Of a stretch of DNA of 23,079 bases, positions 11,101-20,310 are shown one piece after another. The position numbers and the translations under genes were made by a program. Position 1 is the stretch's first letter. The number at the start of each line of letters is the position of its first letter. The notes under the pieces are model-generated. The model was not told the DNA's origin. It saw nothing but the letters and a program-made list of their open reading frames with translations, and ran no database searches. The stretch is from Halocafeteria seosinensis (Eukaryota > Sar > Bigyra > Bicosoecida): positions 1-23,079 of the forward strand of contig LVLI01000637.1 in the NCBI GenBank assembly GCA_001687465.1, given 5' to 3'.

Positions 11101-12064
11101 CTGTGCCAAGCATCATCGAATATTATACGCCAATGTAGAAGTGTGTATGTCGTCTCTTCGACATACCGAAAACATGGGAAAGTCCCCGAGGAATGATCCC
11201 TGTGTGTGCTCCAGTAACTCGATTTAGGATCCCCATGGTATACGTTTTACCAGTTCCAGTTTGACCATAAGCAAGAATCGACCCATTGTAACCCGCCATC
11301 ACATCCGCAACGATAGGTCCTCCCACTTCATTATAAACATCATCCTGTAGCCACACCAGTGAACCGAGGTGTTGGCCGACGAACAGGAAGAAATTCTAGA
11401 GAAGTACGCACCTGAGACGAAGTGGACGAAAACGCTCGATCATATACAAACCGTTTTTTCTGGCAGAACAAAAGATGAGAAGATACATAATGACTGCATC
11501 CCAAAAGTGCGAAAACGAAAGACATACTTTCTCGTTTGTTAACACATCCACTTCTCCCGAGCTGACCGTCGGGTTCTGTTGTTCCTCTCCATTCTCATTC
11601 TTTTCGTCCTCGTTCTCTTCCGAGGACGGATTCTGTTGCGCTGGTTCTGGAATTTCCACAATTAGTGGTCCTTCTTCCAATTCATCTTCAAAAGGTGGCC
11701 GACATCTCACAGCAACTTTCACCCGTCCTTCCGTGTTGGACGGCACGATGACTTCCTCCTCTTCGCCCGTCACTCCAGTGCTGCTGTCTCCGACAGACAT
11801 GTTGGTGTTGTTGATGTTCGCTCCACTGTTGTTATGGCTCGTATGGGACGATATGGAGGTATTATGTGCCTGCTGCGCGATCTGCGGCTGGCGTTTGTTG
11901 CTTGTTGAGCGCTTGGATGAGCCAGCTGATGGGGGTCTCTGCCTCCGAGGGTGCTTGGCGCTTGTTGATCGTGACCTTGACTGACTATTAGGCCTACTAC
12001 GATGTGTATGGGGCGTCTGCATCGACGTATTCGACGCCGATTGCGTCCCACCGCCCCGAATCAT
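8179..12064 (-). CDS. Kinesin with C-terminal chromodomain-like fold
   Basis: Predicted microtubule motor of about 1138 aa. Inferred exons in transcript order: 11528-12064, 11412-11459, 11167-11344, 11024-11100, 10736-10954, 10522-10671, 8450-10452, 8179-8383; the seven introns are 64-69 nt and all phases fit. The ATG at 12064 sits in ACCACCATG. Residues 1-110 are a Ser/Asn/Arg-rich tail. The motor spans about 115-516: VKVAVRCRPP (115-124), P-loop GQTGTGKT (222-229), switch I SSRSH (385-389), switch II DLAGSER (421-427) and LGNVIAAL. A basic Gly/Lys-rich insert of about 45 residues follows ETVQDLF. Downstream come a short neck, coiled coils (about 530-590 and 810-880) and a Gln/Ser/Pro-rich linker. 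Residues about 1039-1090 fit a chromodomain: VVEKIVDKR, VLYKVHW, a tryptophan split by the last intron, then EDLMNDFPEVVEEFE. Two of three methyl-lysine cage aromatics are replaced. I cannot place the motor in a named kinesin family. It could tether microtubules to chromatin, but that is inference. Confidence 0.85.
8240..8545 (-). other. Chromodomain-like region of the kinesin, split by an intron
   Basis: On the minus strand the exon before the intron at 8384-8449 encodes the three-strand part (DVVEKIVDKR to DEW) and the last exon encodes the C-terminal helix (NDFPEVVEEFE) plus a Gly/Asp/Glu-rich tail. Compared with HP1 chromodomains, the first cage aromatic is Asp, the second (Trp of the VHW segment) is kept, and the third is Thr. 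The WEPEENL signature appears as WFMAEDL. The fold match is by pattern only. Confidence 0.7.
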
Positions 12065-12219
12065 GGTGGTTTGCAAAGTTCAACTTGTCGATATGACCTA
12101 ATTTTATCCTCTGCAAATCCCATATACAACTCGTTGGCACGAGTAATATCTCCATTCGACACAGATATATCCAATATTGCTGGTCATTTGCCCTGTACAA
12201 TGAGGTGAATATGGGATAA
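12065..12219. promoter_or_regulatory. Upstream region of the chromodomain kinesin
   Basis: This 155-bp stretch separates the kinesin start from the plus-strand reading frame at 12220 and may be a divergent promoter. An AAGTT-C-AACTT palindrome sits at 12076-12086, only 12 bp upstream of the kinesin ATG, so it could act in the 5' UTR. No TATA box is evident. Confidence 0.3.
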
Positions 12220-12573
12220 ACGGTCAGCCGGAGGCTTGGACGCGGACACATCAATCATTTCTGCCACTTTGGAAAGACAACGCTAGAGCGGAAGTTCCGG
12301 CTCCAATTGGCATCTTCTTGGAGAAAAAATGTTACGCGAATTTTGGAAGTGAACAACCAGGAGAGAAAGGATTTTCCAAATATCTTGCTGATGACAACGC
12401 TGAGAAATAGGATAGCGAACAGGCAGCGCAAACATTCTTCCGTCAGCCCGAGTGACATTCCGACACCTGGACACAAAACACATACGTTAATGAAATCAAA
12501 CTCCAAGGCACTTTCTTTTCATGATAACCCCAACATTCGTCACTTTGAAGGCATTTCGGAGGATGAAGATTAA
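12220..12573 (+). CDS. Small open frame without ATG, possible terminal exon
   Basis: The frame is open from 12220 to the TAA at 12571-12573, about 117 codons. There is no ATG before the middle of the frame, so if it is coding it needs an upstream exon that I could not place. The product is basic in its first part (TLERKFR, WRKNV, RNRIANRQRKH) and ends with a Ser/Pro-rich stretch and the acidic tail EGISEDED. It reads like a natural protein C-terminus, but I recognise no family. A possible ATG at 12200 followed by GTGAAT would need an implausibly small intron. Confidence 0.3.
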   Translation, partial: TVSRRLGRGHINHFCHFGKTTLERKFRLQLASSWRKNVTRILEVNNQERKDFPNILLMTTLRNRIANRQRKHSSVSPSDIPTPGHKTHTLMKSNSKALSFHDNPNIRHFEGISEDED

Positions 12574-12664
12574 GGTGTTGCTAAGACGTAGCACACATAC
12601 CTTATATACGGGTACCTCATACGTATCGGTGTATCGGTACATATTTCAAACCGTTTCAGTCGAA

Positions 12665-13086
12665 AGCTTGTAGACTACCCGGTGCACGTCTTCCGGTAGG
12701 AGCAATACTAATGCGCACGAAAGTGTTTTAATCACGTACTGCCTACTGTATTCAGGTATTGGTTAACTGGGTTAAGCTATATATCTGATGGTTCCACCTC
12801 CTTCACCATAACCAAGCCAATCTACCTCTCCGGCGACCGCCGAGAGCAACCGAATAGTATCGGCGAATACATTAACAACCTCAGCCGCTTATGTACACGT
12901 CCATGTTAATTCGTACCTAATGTAACACCAGTATTATTTATGGCTCCCCAGCCTTAGGGAACTACTACTGTAGTTGGGTGTTTCCACGTCGCGGAAGATT
13001 TCCCTATTGGACGCCTACATTGCTTACCTACTTATCGACGTGTGTATTAATATTGCTCCTACTGGAAGACGTGTAGTCTACATGCT
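12665..13086. mobile_element. MITE-like inverted-repeat element
   Basis: Two inverted arms, 12665-12719 and 13039-13086, bound a 422-bp segment without a coding frame. Aligned head to head from TGTAGACTAC inward, the arms match at 40 of 44 positions, and the left arm has a 7-bp insertion (CCGGTGC). All four mismatches are transitions. This structure fits a non-autonomous DNA transposon, with no transposase inside. I saw no clear target-site duplication, so the exact ends are uncertain. It lies 77 bp downstream of the RHS/Crinkler-like stop codon. An inverted pair of fragments from another repeat is an alternative. Confidence 0.6.
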
Positions 13087-13163
13087 ATGCTAGTCCGTGT
13101 GTGGGATGAGCCCTACCCGGACTTATCGACACTAGCACTCTTGCGACTCGAGCCGAGTGCGTC

Positions 13164-15516
13164 TCAGCTCGCCGGAGTCCCTTGAGGAGCACGGGGTGGC
13201 GCCCTCCGTGGACTAGGGCTGCGTTTATAGCTACAAACCATTTGTCGTCGTTGTCCCTGTGCCACCTCCTCATTTCGCTTCCTCATACTTAATCCTCGAA
13301 GCGTACTGAAAGTAACCGGCCGGAACAAATGGCTCCGCATTCTTTGCTCAACTTGTTCATCTGCCACTTCAGCAACATAAAAATCAACAGGCGCCGCGAA
13401 GTCGTACGATAACTGTAAACAGCGATGAAACTTGTCGAAGCTCTGCCTAGGGACTATATAGATGAATCGTATTTGCACATCCTTGGCCTTTTCTTTCCGC
13501 AATACTTTGTAAAGCGTACGTCTCAACGCTTCAATGATTTCTTTCTTGATCGGATACACAGGATACTGCTTACCCAACGATATTCGATATAGTTCCAAAT
13601 CATATTGTTTGTCCAGAGAGTGAGCCAGAAAGTCATAACCACCTGTAACACATTAAAAAAAATTAAATGTAGCATCGATTACGAACTCAAATTACGAAGG
13701 GTTGTTTTAGTTACCTTGCTCGCGGAATGTAGGTGCATAAAAAAACGTAGCTATCGGGCACCTGAGCTTAAACAGCAAGTGATCCAAAGAATGGAAGACG
13801 GCTCTTCTGCGGCGGGGAATGATAACCTCCCGTGCTTCCTTTTCCGTAACCTTCTTAATCTTGACGACTACGTCGGAGTTCGTGAACTTGTGCTGCACGC
13901 TGGCTGTGTATAGCCACCTGACGGCAGTAGAGAAAGATGTATTTGCTGAGGTGAATCCACTAAGTAGTTCTGCTTGCAGCCTATTTATCGGCCCAAATTT
14001 CTCGACAGTACGTTCGAACACATATCTAGATGCAAGCTTTGTGGCTAGCTGCACACTCGAGAAAGGAAGTTCGGGATCGGGCTTATGGTTTCCTTTGTAA
14101 ACATCATCTTCCTTTCGGACAATATGGACCAGTGAATGGGACGATTGACTTGCACCAGTTATAACACCATCGGTCAACGTCTTCAACGCTGCTAAATTGG
14201 TAGCCTTCCCCAACTCTTCGTCCACTTGTTTACCAACAATACTCCCAACGATTTCTCCCCATGGCATTCCTTGCTGCAAAAGTTCATTTACCTGGACAAG
14301 GACATACTTTATAATCCCTCCCAAGCAGTTGAACATTTGATCCATTTGCTCCTCGGAAATTTCGGGAAAGCAACTTTGTCGGCAGCAGTGTAATTGCGTC
14401 AGGGACCAGACAGGCATGTACCGAACGACACAGGGGTCAGTGCTACTAGTATGCGGAGCGTTCATACCTTCATAGCTCGAAGAAGTTACGTAAACTACAC
14501 AGCCGGTGTTCGGTCTACTGGTGTTCCTCACCACTTTAGGGTCTTCCGGGACATCGTTGTCGTACACAGATATCCATTCTCGAGCGGAACTTTCCGAGCC
14601 ACTTTTTACCAACCCATTTGCATATGCAACGCTGTCAAGAGAGCAAATGATCACGCTCTTCCGTTTTCCGGTCCCCATCGTTGGTCCGAAGTAACGGATA
14701 GGGATATTTGAAATAGCGCAAACCATAATCAAATATATGACATATGTTGATTTTCCAATACCAGGACTTCCCGAAATCACAGTGTAGTCCCCACCTGCTG
14801 AGGCAGAGTGATCGAAAGCTCCGGGACTGTCCATCGCCCGCAACGCATGATGCACTCTTTCCGTTGCCCTGGCTTTCATTTCTGGGTCAGCTTCAGTAAA
14901 ACTATTCTTGTACCGGCTCAGAATCATCTCGGTTAAAGACACGTAGCAAGGACGAACAAATATCAATGGGTGAAACTTTCGACCCCCAAATGGTATATGG
15001 GATACTACTTTTTCACCTTGGTGCCATCCAAATACTGCTTCTGCTCCAAGGGATCCTTCAACACGGTTAGACTTCCACCACTCAACTGACCATCTACGAA
15101 TTTGAGACATCAGCTTGATGTTCTCCTGCAGTACCTTATTATTATCTGTGTTCTCTGCGCCAGGGAAGTACTTCCAGTTGGAATGAGCTGTATACGAATT
15201 TTCGCTGTCTCAGAATTGACTTACCGATGTCATTTACCTGTTGCACCTGTGTATGCCCATTTCTCGTGTCCTTATCGTCGAGCAAACATCCAAACACTAC
15301 TCTGGCTATCATACACAATGTAGCGATAATACAGACAAAAATTATTTTATTCGACACTCCTGCCCAGACTAGGGAGGACCAAGTAATCAATACCGTTAGC
15401 AAGCTCGTATACAACTTCTTCTCTGTATGTGTCCTACGAGCATACATGCGGTGCAAAGTTGCAAAGATTCCAACATCGTTAGCCTCGTGAATGTTTCTAT
15501 CGTCAACGCGCTGCAT
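13164..15516 (-). CDS. RHS/Crinkler-type P-loop NTPase with nuclease-like C-terminus
   Basis: Inferred exons: 15225-15516, 13715-15187, 13164-13642; product about 747 aa. The second intron (13643-13714, 72 nt) is well supported; the first (15188-15224) is only 37 nt and uncertain. From the ATG at 15516 the N-terminus has two hydrophobic segments (about residues 40-85) that could be membrane helices. A Trp-rich linker follows. The NTPase begins near residue 225 with Walker A GSPGIGKST (about 237-245) and an acidic YDNDVPED segment that may be Walker B. RYMPVWSL (about 353) followed by an FPEISEEQ segment and LGGIIKYV is the typical helical part of RHS and Crinkler proteins. The last 160 residues contain YDLELYRISLGKQYPV and IRFIYIVP, resembling the degenerate PD-(D/E)XK-like domain of the superfamily. 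Family members include trypanosome RHS and oomycete/chytrid Crinkler effectors, and also resident paralogues; the role here is unknown. No effector-type secretion signal is evident. Confidence 0.72.
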
Positions 15517-16064
15517 TTTTAACTTTCGTCAATTACTGTACCAACCTGTAGGCGTTATCTGACAGAGATTGAAGAGTCTTCGAGATGGCTACTACTGTAC
15601 TGCCGGCAGCTGCATAGATTTTCAAGGATGTGTTGTTTATCAAAAATTTAGAACTTTTCTCGATAGCATCTTTGGACTAAATCAAATTGCGCCAAAATTT
15701 AACTGTACTCCTGGCTGAAATGTTCCGAGAAAACTTCGCTTGAAAAGTTCAAGGAAAACCAGGAAGACTCCAAAACCAAAACCGAGGTTCCCTCTAAGCA
15801 ACCCTCCTGCAATTTCAATGCAGTTTTCCATGTTTCCTTGGTAGTTCCAACAGAAACTTGACATAGTTTGAATCAAAAATCATACGCACTAGGGATCCTG
15901 TAAAAATCATCCCTTTATGAAGGTTCGTGAGACGAGCAACGTCGCAGATTTTCGCAACTTCAACTTGATCGGATTGGGAAGATTTCGGATGAAACCAGCT
16001 GATGTTTGTGGTTGAGTATTGCCAATATTGACTATCTCTACAATCGTCTACGGAGGGACTTAAA
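15517..16064. other. Divergent intergenic region, RHS/Crinkler-like and sds22 genes
   Basis: About 550 bp between two divergent start codons. CCAAT-like strings occur close to the sds22 start (around 16021-16028), and a CTTGAA-AAG-TTCAAG inverted repeat lies near 15740-15755. A 64-codon frame on the minus strand (15682-15876) is not supported by any motif. No gene is called. Confidence 0.35.
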
Positions 16065-17606
16065 ATGGCATCGTCCGAGCCGAAAAAACGACATGTGTCG
16101 TTGATGGAGGCTCCAGAGGATGCCCACCAAGGTGTTCTTTCCCAGGACAAGGAGGCCTCTGATAAGAAAAAACGCCATGATGAAGGCGATACAGACGAAA
16201 ATGGCGAACCTTTTGTGGTGGGAGAGCCCTCCGACGAAGAGGACACGGACATCGTGTTGCCACTGGATGTGATCCCGGAACTTCGGGAAGCGTGCCTCGA
16301 GGAAGTCCCCGTGGAGGAAGCAGGCGAAGCACGCCCTCAGGGAGAGACGAAGAAGTATCGCCCAAAGAGCAAGGAGGAAGCCAAGCGATGCTGTCAAAAA
16401 TTGCAAGAGATTGAGTATATCGGCACGTCCGGCAAAAAGATCACTCTGATCGAAGGACTTGACTACTGCACAGAATTACAGGTAAGCGTTTGTTCTACTC
16501 ATGTGTATACTTGAAAAACTCGAGCCGCAGAAAGTACACGGACATTGCTGTTGATCATATTGCAGTTCCTATGCCTTCGGTCGAACCTTATCACAGAAAT
16601 TGAAGGACTCAAGAACCTCTCCAAACTGAAGCACTTAGAACTGTACGAGAATCGAATCAAGAAACTCAGACAAATTGATTATCTTCCTCAATTGGAGATC
16701 TTAGATATCTCATACAACAAGATCAAGGAATTGCGGTGCTTACATAAGTGTCCCAACTTGACTGTGTTGTATATTGCGAGCAATCGTATAGACCAGATAA
16801 AGGAGTTGGATAACTTGCCGATACTCGAGACGTTAGACCTGGGCATGAACCGCATCAGAGTAAGTGAGATAAGGATTTGCCTCTTTTTCGCGAATCATAG
16901 CTACCACGTTTTGCTCGCTCAGACAATGGAACATTTATCTGCACTACAAAATCTACGCCAGCTGTGGCTGGGCAAGAACAAAATCGAGAAAATAGAAGGT
17001 TTAGGGGCGCTTCACAATTTGCGCCTGCTAGACGTTCAAGTAAGCGTGAGGAGAATCCCATGCGGTTTGCCTGCTCTAATTGTATGTGTTATCTTTCCCT
17101 GCAGTCCAATCGTATTTCCAAGATTGAAAACATCGACCATCTTGTTAACCTGGAGGAGCTTTATCTCGGTTCTAATGGAATATCGAAGATAGAAGGCTTG
17201 TCGAATCTAGTACGTGTGGTGTTTAGTTATAATGTCTATATCGCTTATTCACCTTTTCTTGTCTTGCAGAAAAAACTTAACACACTGGACTTACAGAAGA
17301 ATTATGTCACAAAGATAGAAAATCTGGAGTCTCAGACAGAATTGGAGGACTTATGGGTAAGTACTCAAGTGAATCTTGGTGCTGTTTTGCCTGCATAGCG
17401 TAATGACTTCAAGTCGGTGTTCTCAGTTGGGATGGAACAAAGTAGAGACCTACAAGGACGTGAATCTCGATCTGTTGGGAAACCTAGGAAAACTTGATAC
17501 TCTTTACCTAGAACACAACCCAATTTCCAAAGATTTTGAGTACCGTATGAAACTGAAGCAGAGTATAGCATCGTTGACACAATTGGATGCAACTCCCTGT
17601 CGGTGA
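16065..17606 (+). CDS. PPP1R7: Protein phosphatase 1 regulatory subunit sds22/PPP1R7
   Basis: Predicted leucine-rich-repeat partner of the PP1 catalytic subunit, acting in the nucleus and cytoplasm in chromosome segregation and PP1 biogenesis in model organisms. Inferred exons: 16065-16481, 16566-16859, 16923-17039, 17105-17209, 17270-17356, 17427-17606, giving 399 aa; the introns are 84, 63, 65, 60 and 70 nt and all are phase 0. The N-terminal 110 residues are charged and mostly acidic. From about residue 120, ten to eleven short repeats of the sds22 type (L..L.L..N.I.KIE.L) run to the end, closed by an LRR cap (YLEHNPISKD, then YR, and LTQLDATPCR) that matches the PPP1R7 C-terminus. Length is slightly above the roughly 360 aa of animal PPP1R7 because of the N-terminal extension. 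Several introns fall at similar places within repeats. Confidence 0.92.
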
Positions 17607-18435
17607 AACGTATGACTACAGCTAAACCAGGATCGTGTAGACGAGAACTGCCTAGGCTACATTATTCTTATCTTCGTTAAAGCTCGATCTACACCCTTTG
17701 CAGTCGCCACAGCAGAGGCCTATGCGATTGTAGTGAGAGCTGTTTCATTACAACGTGTACTTAGTTCAGAAATCAAAGTCGGCCCTCGTCAGCTGCTGAA
17801 AATTGATGCTCTGTCGACACTCCCACTGTCCACATAAACCATCGCTAATGACGTCAATGACTTGTTTTTCCGAACATACTGATAGATATCCAAGAAAATA
17901 CGGTTATTATGCATGTGCACAGTATACCCAAGCTCCAGTGCCGTGTTATATCGGCTGGAGAATTAATTACACTCTCTCCGGCAAACCACAATTCAGACGA
18001 TTGCTCTTTCCTTCGTGGATCAACGGACTTTGTGAGCTGTGCAATCTTGCACGCCATGGATGGACCGTGGAAGCTAGTCATTCAAGACATGGAGGTCCCA
18101 GTCTGTCGTAACCACCAAAGTGATGTGTGGGTATGGCCCGCAAGAAAACCTCAGTCTGGTCTAGGTACAAATGTGTATGGGAACATATGTCATGAGGATG
18201 AACCCGACGAACGAAATGCGCATAATGCGTAGTGATGATTCGATAAAGGGATACTCCAGCGGAGTTGCTGAAGAACTAACTGCCCTTCTACCACACACAC
18301 ACAAATGTGACAGATAGCCCACCGGCCGGGAAGTTGACCGCATCCTCTTCTACCAGTTCAGTCTTTTTGCAGTCTGCTACCACTCTATACTGCTGCCGTC
18401 GGTAGCACTCTGTACCTGCCTCCCTCATGATCGCG
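17607..18435. other. Long intergenic region without supported gene
   Basis: About 830 bp between the sds22 stop and the AT-hook frame. Two plus-strand frames of about 100 codons (17803-18111, 17909-18232) overlap each other in different phases and show no family motif. A short CA repeat lies at 18291-18302. Nothing else is evident. Confidence 0.4.
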
Positions 18436-19525
18436 CTAAACTTCGAAATTGCCGACCTGAACCGTCGAGTAGCATTTGACTACGAACTCGTAGCAGTTTG
18501 TGGCCATGGAATGTCTATCCGTGTTGATTTGGTCACCTCTACTGGAGGCGGTAGTCCGCCCTCGTTTGGCTCCTTGACCTCTCTGAGTCAGTCTTGCGTT
18601 CTGTCGTGACTGTGGCCTATTGGCAACGTCACTTCCATCGTTTAAAGTGGCAGAGGGGCTGTTGCGTTTTCGGTTTAGCATCCTTCCATTGGTTATGGTG
18701 GTCTCCGTTGCTTCGGTCGGTCTATCTGTGACTGCGGACCTTGTTCGCACAACGTGTTCAGAGGAAGCTTCGGATGTTCTCATTCCTCTTTCAGAGGTAG
18801 TGCCTGTCCTGGAAGTTGTTTGGGTGCGCCGGATTTGTGTGCCAGATAGGCCCGTTGTAGCTTTTTGTATGTTGCTCTTCCGTCGCCATCCGTCAAAACG
18901 AGTTCCACTCGAACCGCTTCGCTCGGTTTGGCCTGCAGCCGCTGAGGATAGTTCTGATGTTGTACTCCCCTCATCATCATCATCATCATCACTAGTATCA
19001 TCGATATCAGAAGAAATGCTTGCAGTGAAAGCTGTTTGGGTGTGCTGGGTTTGCGTGCCAATACGCTGGTTATATCTTTTTGTCTATTGCTCTTCCGTGT
19101 TTTCACGTCAATAGAAGCAGTTCCACTCGAACCTCTTCGCTCCGTTTGAATGGCAGAGCCGCCTGAAAAAAGCTCCGACGTTGTACGCTGCTCCGCCTCC
19201 TCATCACTGGTATCATCTGTATCAGCAGAAACACCAGTATTCGAATATCTTCTTTCAGGTTCCCCTCGACTCGTGTTCCGTCTTATGATAGCTTGTCCCA
19301 TGGTCGCAGAGTAGCTGCTGGTGTTTTGGTTTTCTCGCCGTCCCCATCGACCTGATCTTCGTATTGAGTGCGATGGGCGACCGCGCTTGCCCCTGGTCTT
19401 GGGTGGCCTTGCGTAATGTCGCGCTGGTCCGTAGTGATACGTAGTCGGCCCCGGCCGCGTGGCTTTCTACTTGCGGACTCTGCATTTCTTTCTCTTCTGC
19501 TCTGCATTGGAGATATACTTGCCAT
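18436..19525 (-). pseudogene. Frame-disrupted AT-hook, Ser/Thr-rich repeat protein
   Basis: The minus strand encodes a coherent basic then repetitive protein, but no single frame runs through it. From the ATG at 19525 the first frame carries an AT-hook-like RKPRGRGRL. A second frame then carries GKRGRPSH, another AT-hook core, and continues into the Ser/Thr-rich repeats. A frame change is needed around 19400-19440. Two tandem units of about 216 bp (18818-19033 and 19034-19250) each encode a TSEL...QTER.GSSGT pattern with a preceding Asp-rich DDTSD run; an older third unit is recognisable further on. The 19034-19250 unit lacks one G near 19060 relative to its partner, and the frame shifts exactly there. 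This fits either a decaying gene or sequence errors in a repeat. The true 3' end (TGA near 18436 or an unseen intron) is uncertain. DNA binding is inferred from the AT-hooks only. Confidence 0.45.
18818..19250. repeat. Two tandem units of about 216 bp
   Basis: The two units start with GTTTGGGTG at 18818 and 19034 and align along their length, including TGCTCTTCCGT, AGTTCCACTCGAACC, CTTCGCTC and GTATCATC blocks. A (CAT)n run of about 21 bp at 18970-18990 expands one unit into an Asp run on the minus strand. The 19034 unit has a 1-bp deletion relative to the other. Slippage or unequal exchange would explain the array. Confidence 0.75.
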
Positions 19526-19674
19526 GCCTGCGCCCACGATGTCGGGGTACCGTTAAGCTACCAAGGAAAGGCGGTAAGGGAATCTGGTGTATTCTCACGA
19601 CACATGTAAGCAATGTGGCCACTATGGCATTGCCGCTCTTTCTTCGAAATCCTTGCAATCATCTAAGGGGCATT

Positions 19675-19724
19675 GATTGACAACTCAAACTGCTATATTA
19701 ACCACTGCTGTACTTACTTCATGT
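19675..19724 (-). repeat. 50-bp dispersed repeat, copy A
   Basis: Read on the minus strand it begins ACATGAAGTAAGTAC, contains CAGCAGTGGTTAA and ends GTTTGAGTTGTCAATC. It matches copy B (21361-21411) at about 43 positions, in the same orientation. The shared part starts just before a GTAAG that is a working splice donor in copy B. Here it falls downstream of the small membrane protein gene, and I have no supported exon on either side. Confidence 0.7.
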
Positions 19725-19782
19725 CGACCTCATAGTTAATCTCAACATGCACGGAAATGCCCGCTTTGGCGGCCCCGCTTAG

Positions 19783-20310
19783 CTAGTACCCTAGTACGTA
19801 GTCATCGTAGTAGTAGTAGTCATCGTCATCGTCGTAATCATCAGCAGTTACAGAAATTGACACTATCGTGATGATCAAAATACAGGAAGAGAGTGCGAGA
19901 CCAAGGCCCCATCCCTTCAGGAAGGACCTTTGGTCGTTTACACCCGCCAATCCAAGTAGTCCGAAGAGTCCGCAACAAAGACCAAGAATGAAACCCATAC
20001 AGAAGTTGTCTTCGCGTGGATTTGCATTTACGAGTAGAGGGGTTGTATACCATGGGGCTTGAGGAGCTACAGCTACCATTGGTTGTCCACTCAAGGAAAC
20101 GTATCCTACCGGTGCCACTCCCGCTTCGCTGTAAGCAACTCCTGTGTGTGGGTAATAATAGCCAGGACCTGGAGGCATGTACTGTGCAGTATAGCAATAC
20201 GTATATACAGATGATGATATTTGGTTCGACCCTCCTTCAGCCGAGGATTGGGGATCATCGGGATCCAGCGCCAAGCCCTTGTACGGATGCTGGTCGCCAC
20301 CTTGTTCCAT
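19783..20310 (-). CDS. Small two-helix membrane protein with Tyr/Asp tail
   Basis: Single uninterrupted frame of 175 aa from the ATG at 20310 to the TAG at 19783-19785. The first 95 residues are rich in Pro, Tyr and Gly (MPPGPGYYYPHTG) without a signal peptide. Two hydrophobic segments follow: GFILGLCCGLFGLLGLAG (about 107-124) and LGLALSSCILIITIVSISV (about 136-154), joined by a short polar loop containing DQRSFLKGW. The C-terminus is an unusual run of Asp and Tyr (DDYDDDDDYYYYDDY). The architecture, a disordered Pro/Tyr-rich head with a helical hairpin, recalls small proline-rich membrane proteins, but I cannot assign a family. No intron is needed. Copy A of the dispersed repeat lies 58 bp downstream. 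Confidence 0.7.
   Translation of the reverse strand: MEQGGDQHPYKGLALDPDDPQSSAEGGSNQISSSVYTYCYTAQYMPPGPGYYYPHTGVAYSEAGVAPVGYVSLSGQPMVAVAPQAPWYTTPLLVNANPREDNFCMGFILGLCCGLFGLLGLAGVNDQRSFLKGWGLGLALSSCILIITIVSISVTADDYDDDDDYYYYDDYVLGY

Noticed and set aside
11475-11984. 169-codon plus-strand frame opposite the first kinesin exon
   Set aside because: Antisense shadow of a Ser/Gln/Glu-rich coding exon; the minus-strand frame splices into a complete kinesin motor.
12200-12242. Short first exon ATGAG at 12200 spliced to the frame at 12220
   Set aside because: The only in-frame acceptors give introns of 23-29 nt, far below the size seen in the other genes.
15682-15876. Minus-strand hydrophobic 64-codon frame between the RHS/Crinkler-like and sds22 genes
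   Set aside because: No promoter or splice context and no family pattern; an A/T-rich intergenic stretch readily yields such a frame.
17803-18232. Two overlapping plus-strand frames of about 100 codons after sds22
   Set aside because: They are in different phases over the same bases, lack motifs, and neither is joined to another exon.
19665-19718. Treating repeat copy A as a real 55-nt intron (GTAAGT to CCTTAG)
   Set aside because: No supported exon lies on either side; kept only as a question in the introner finding.
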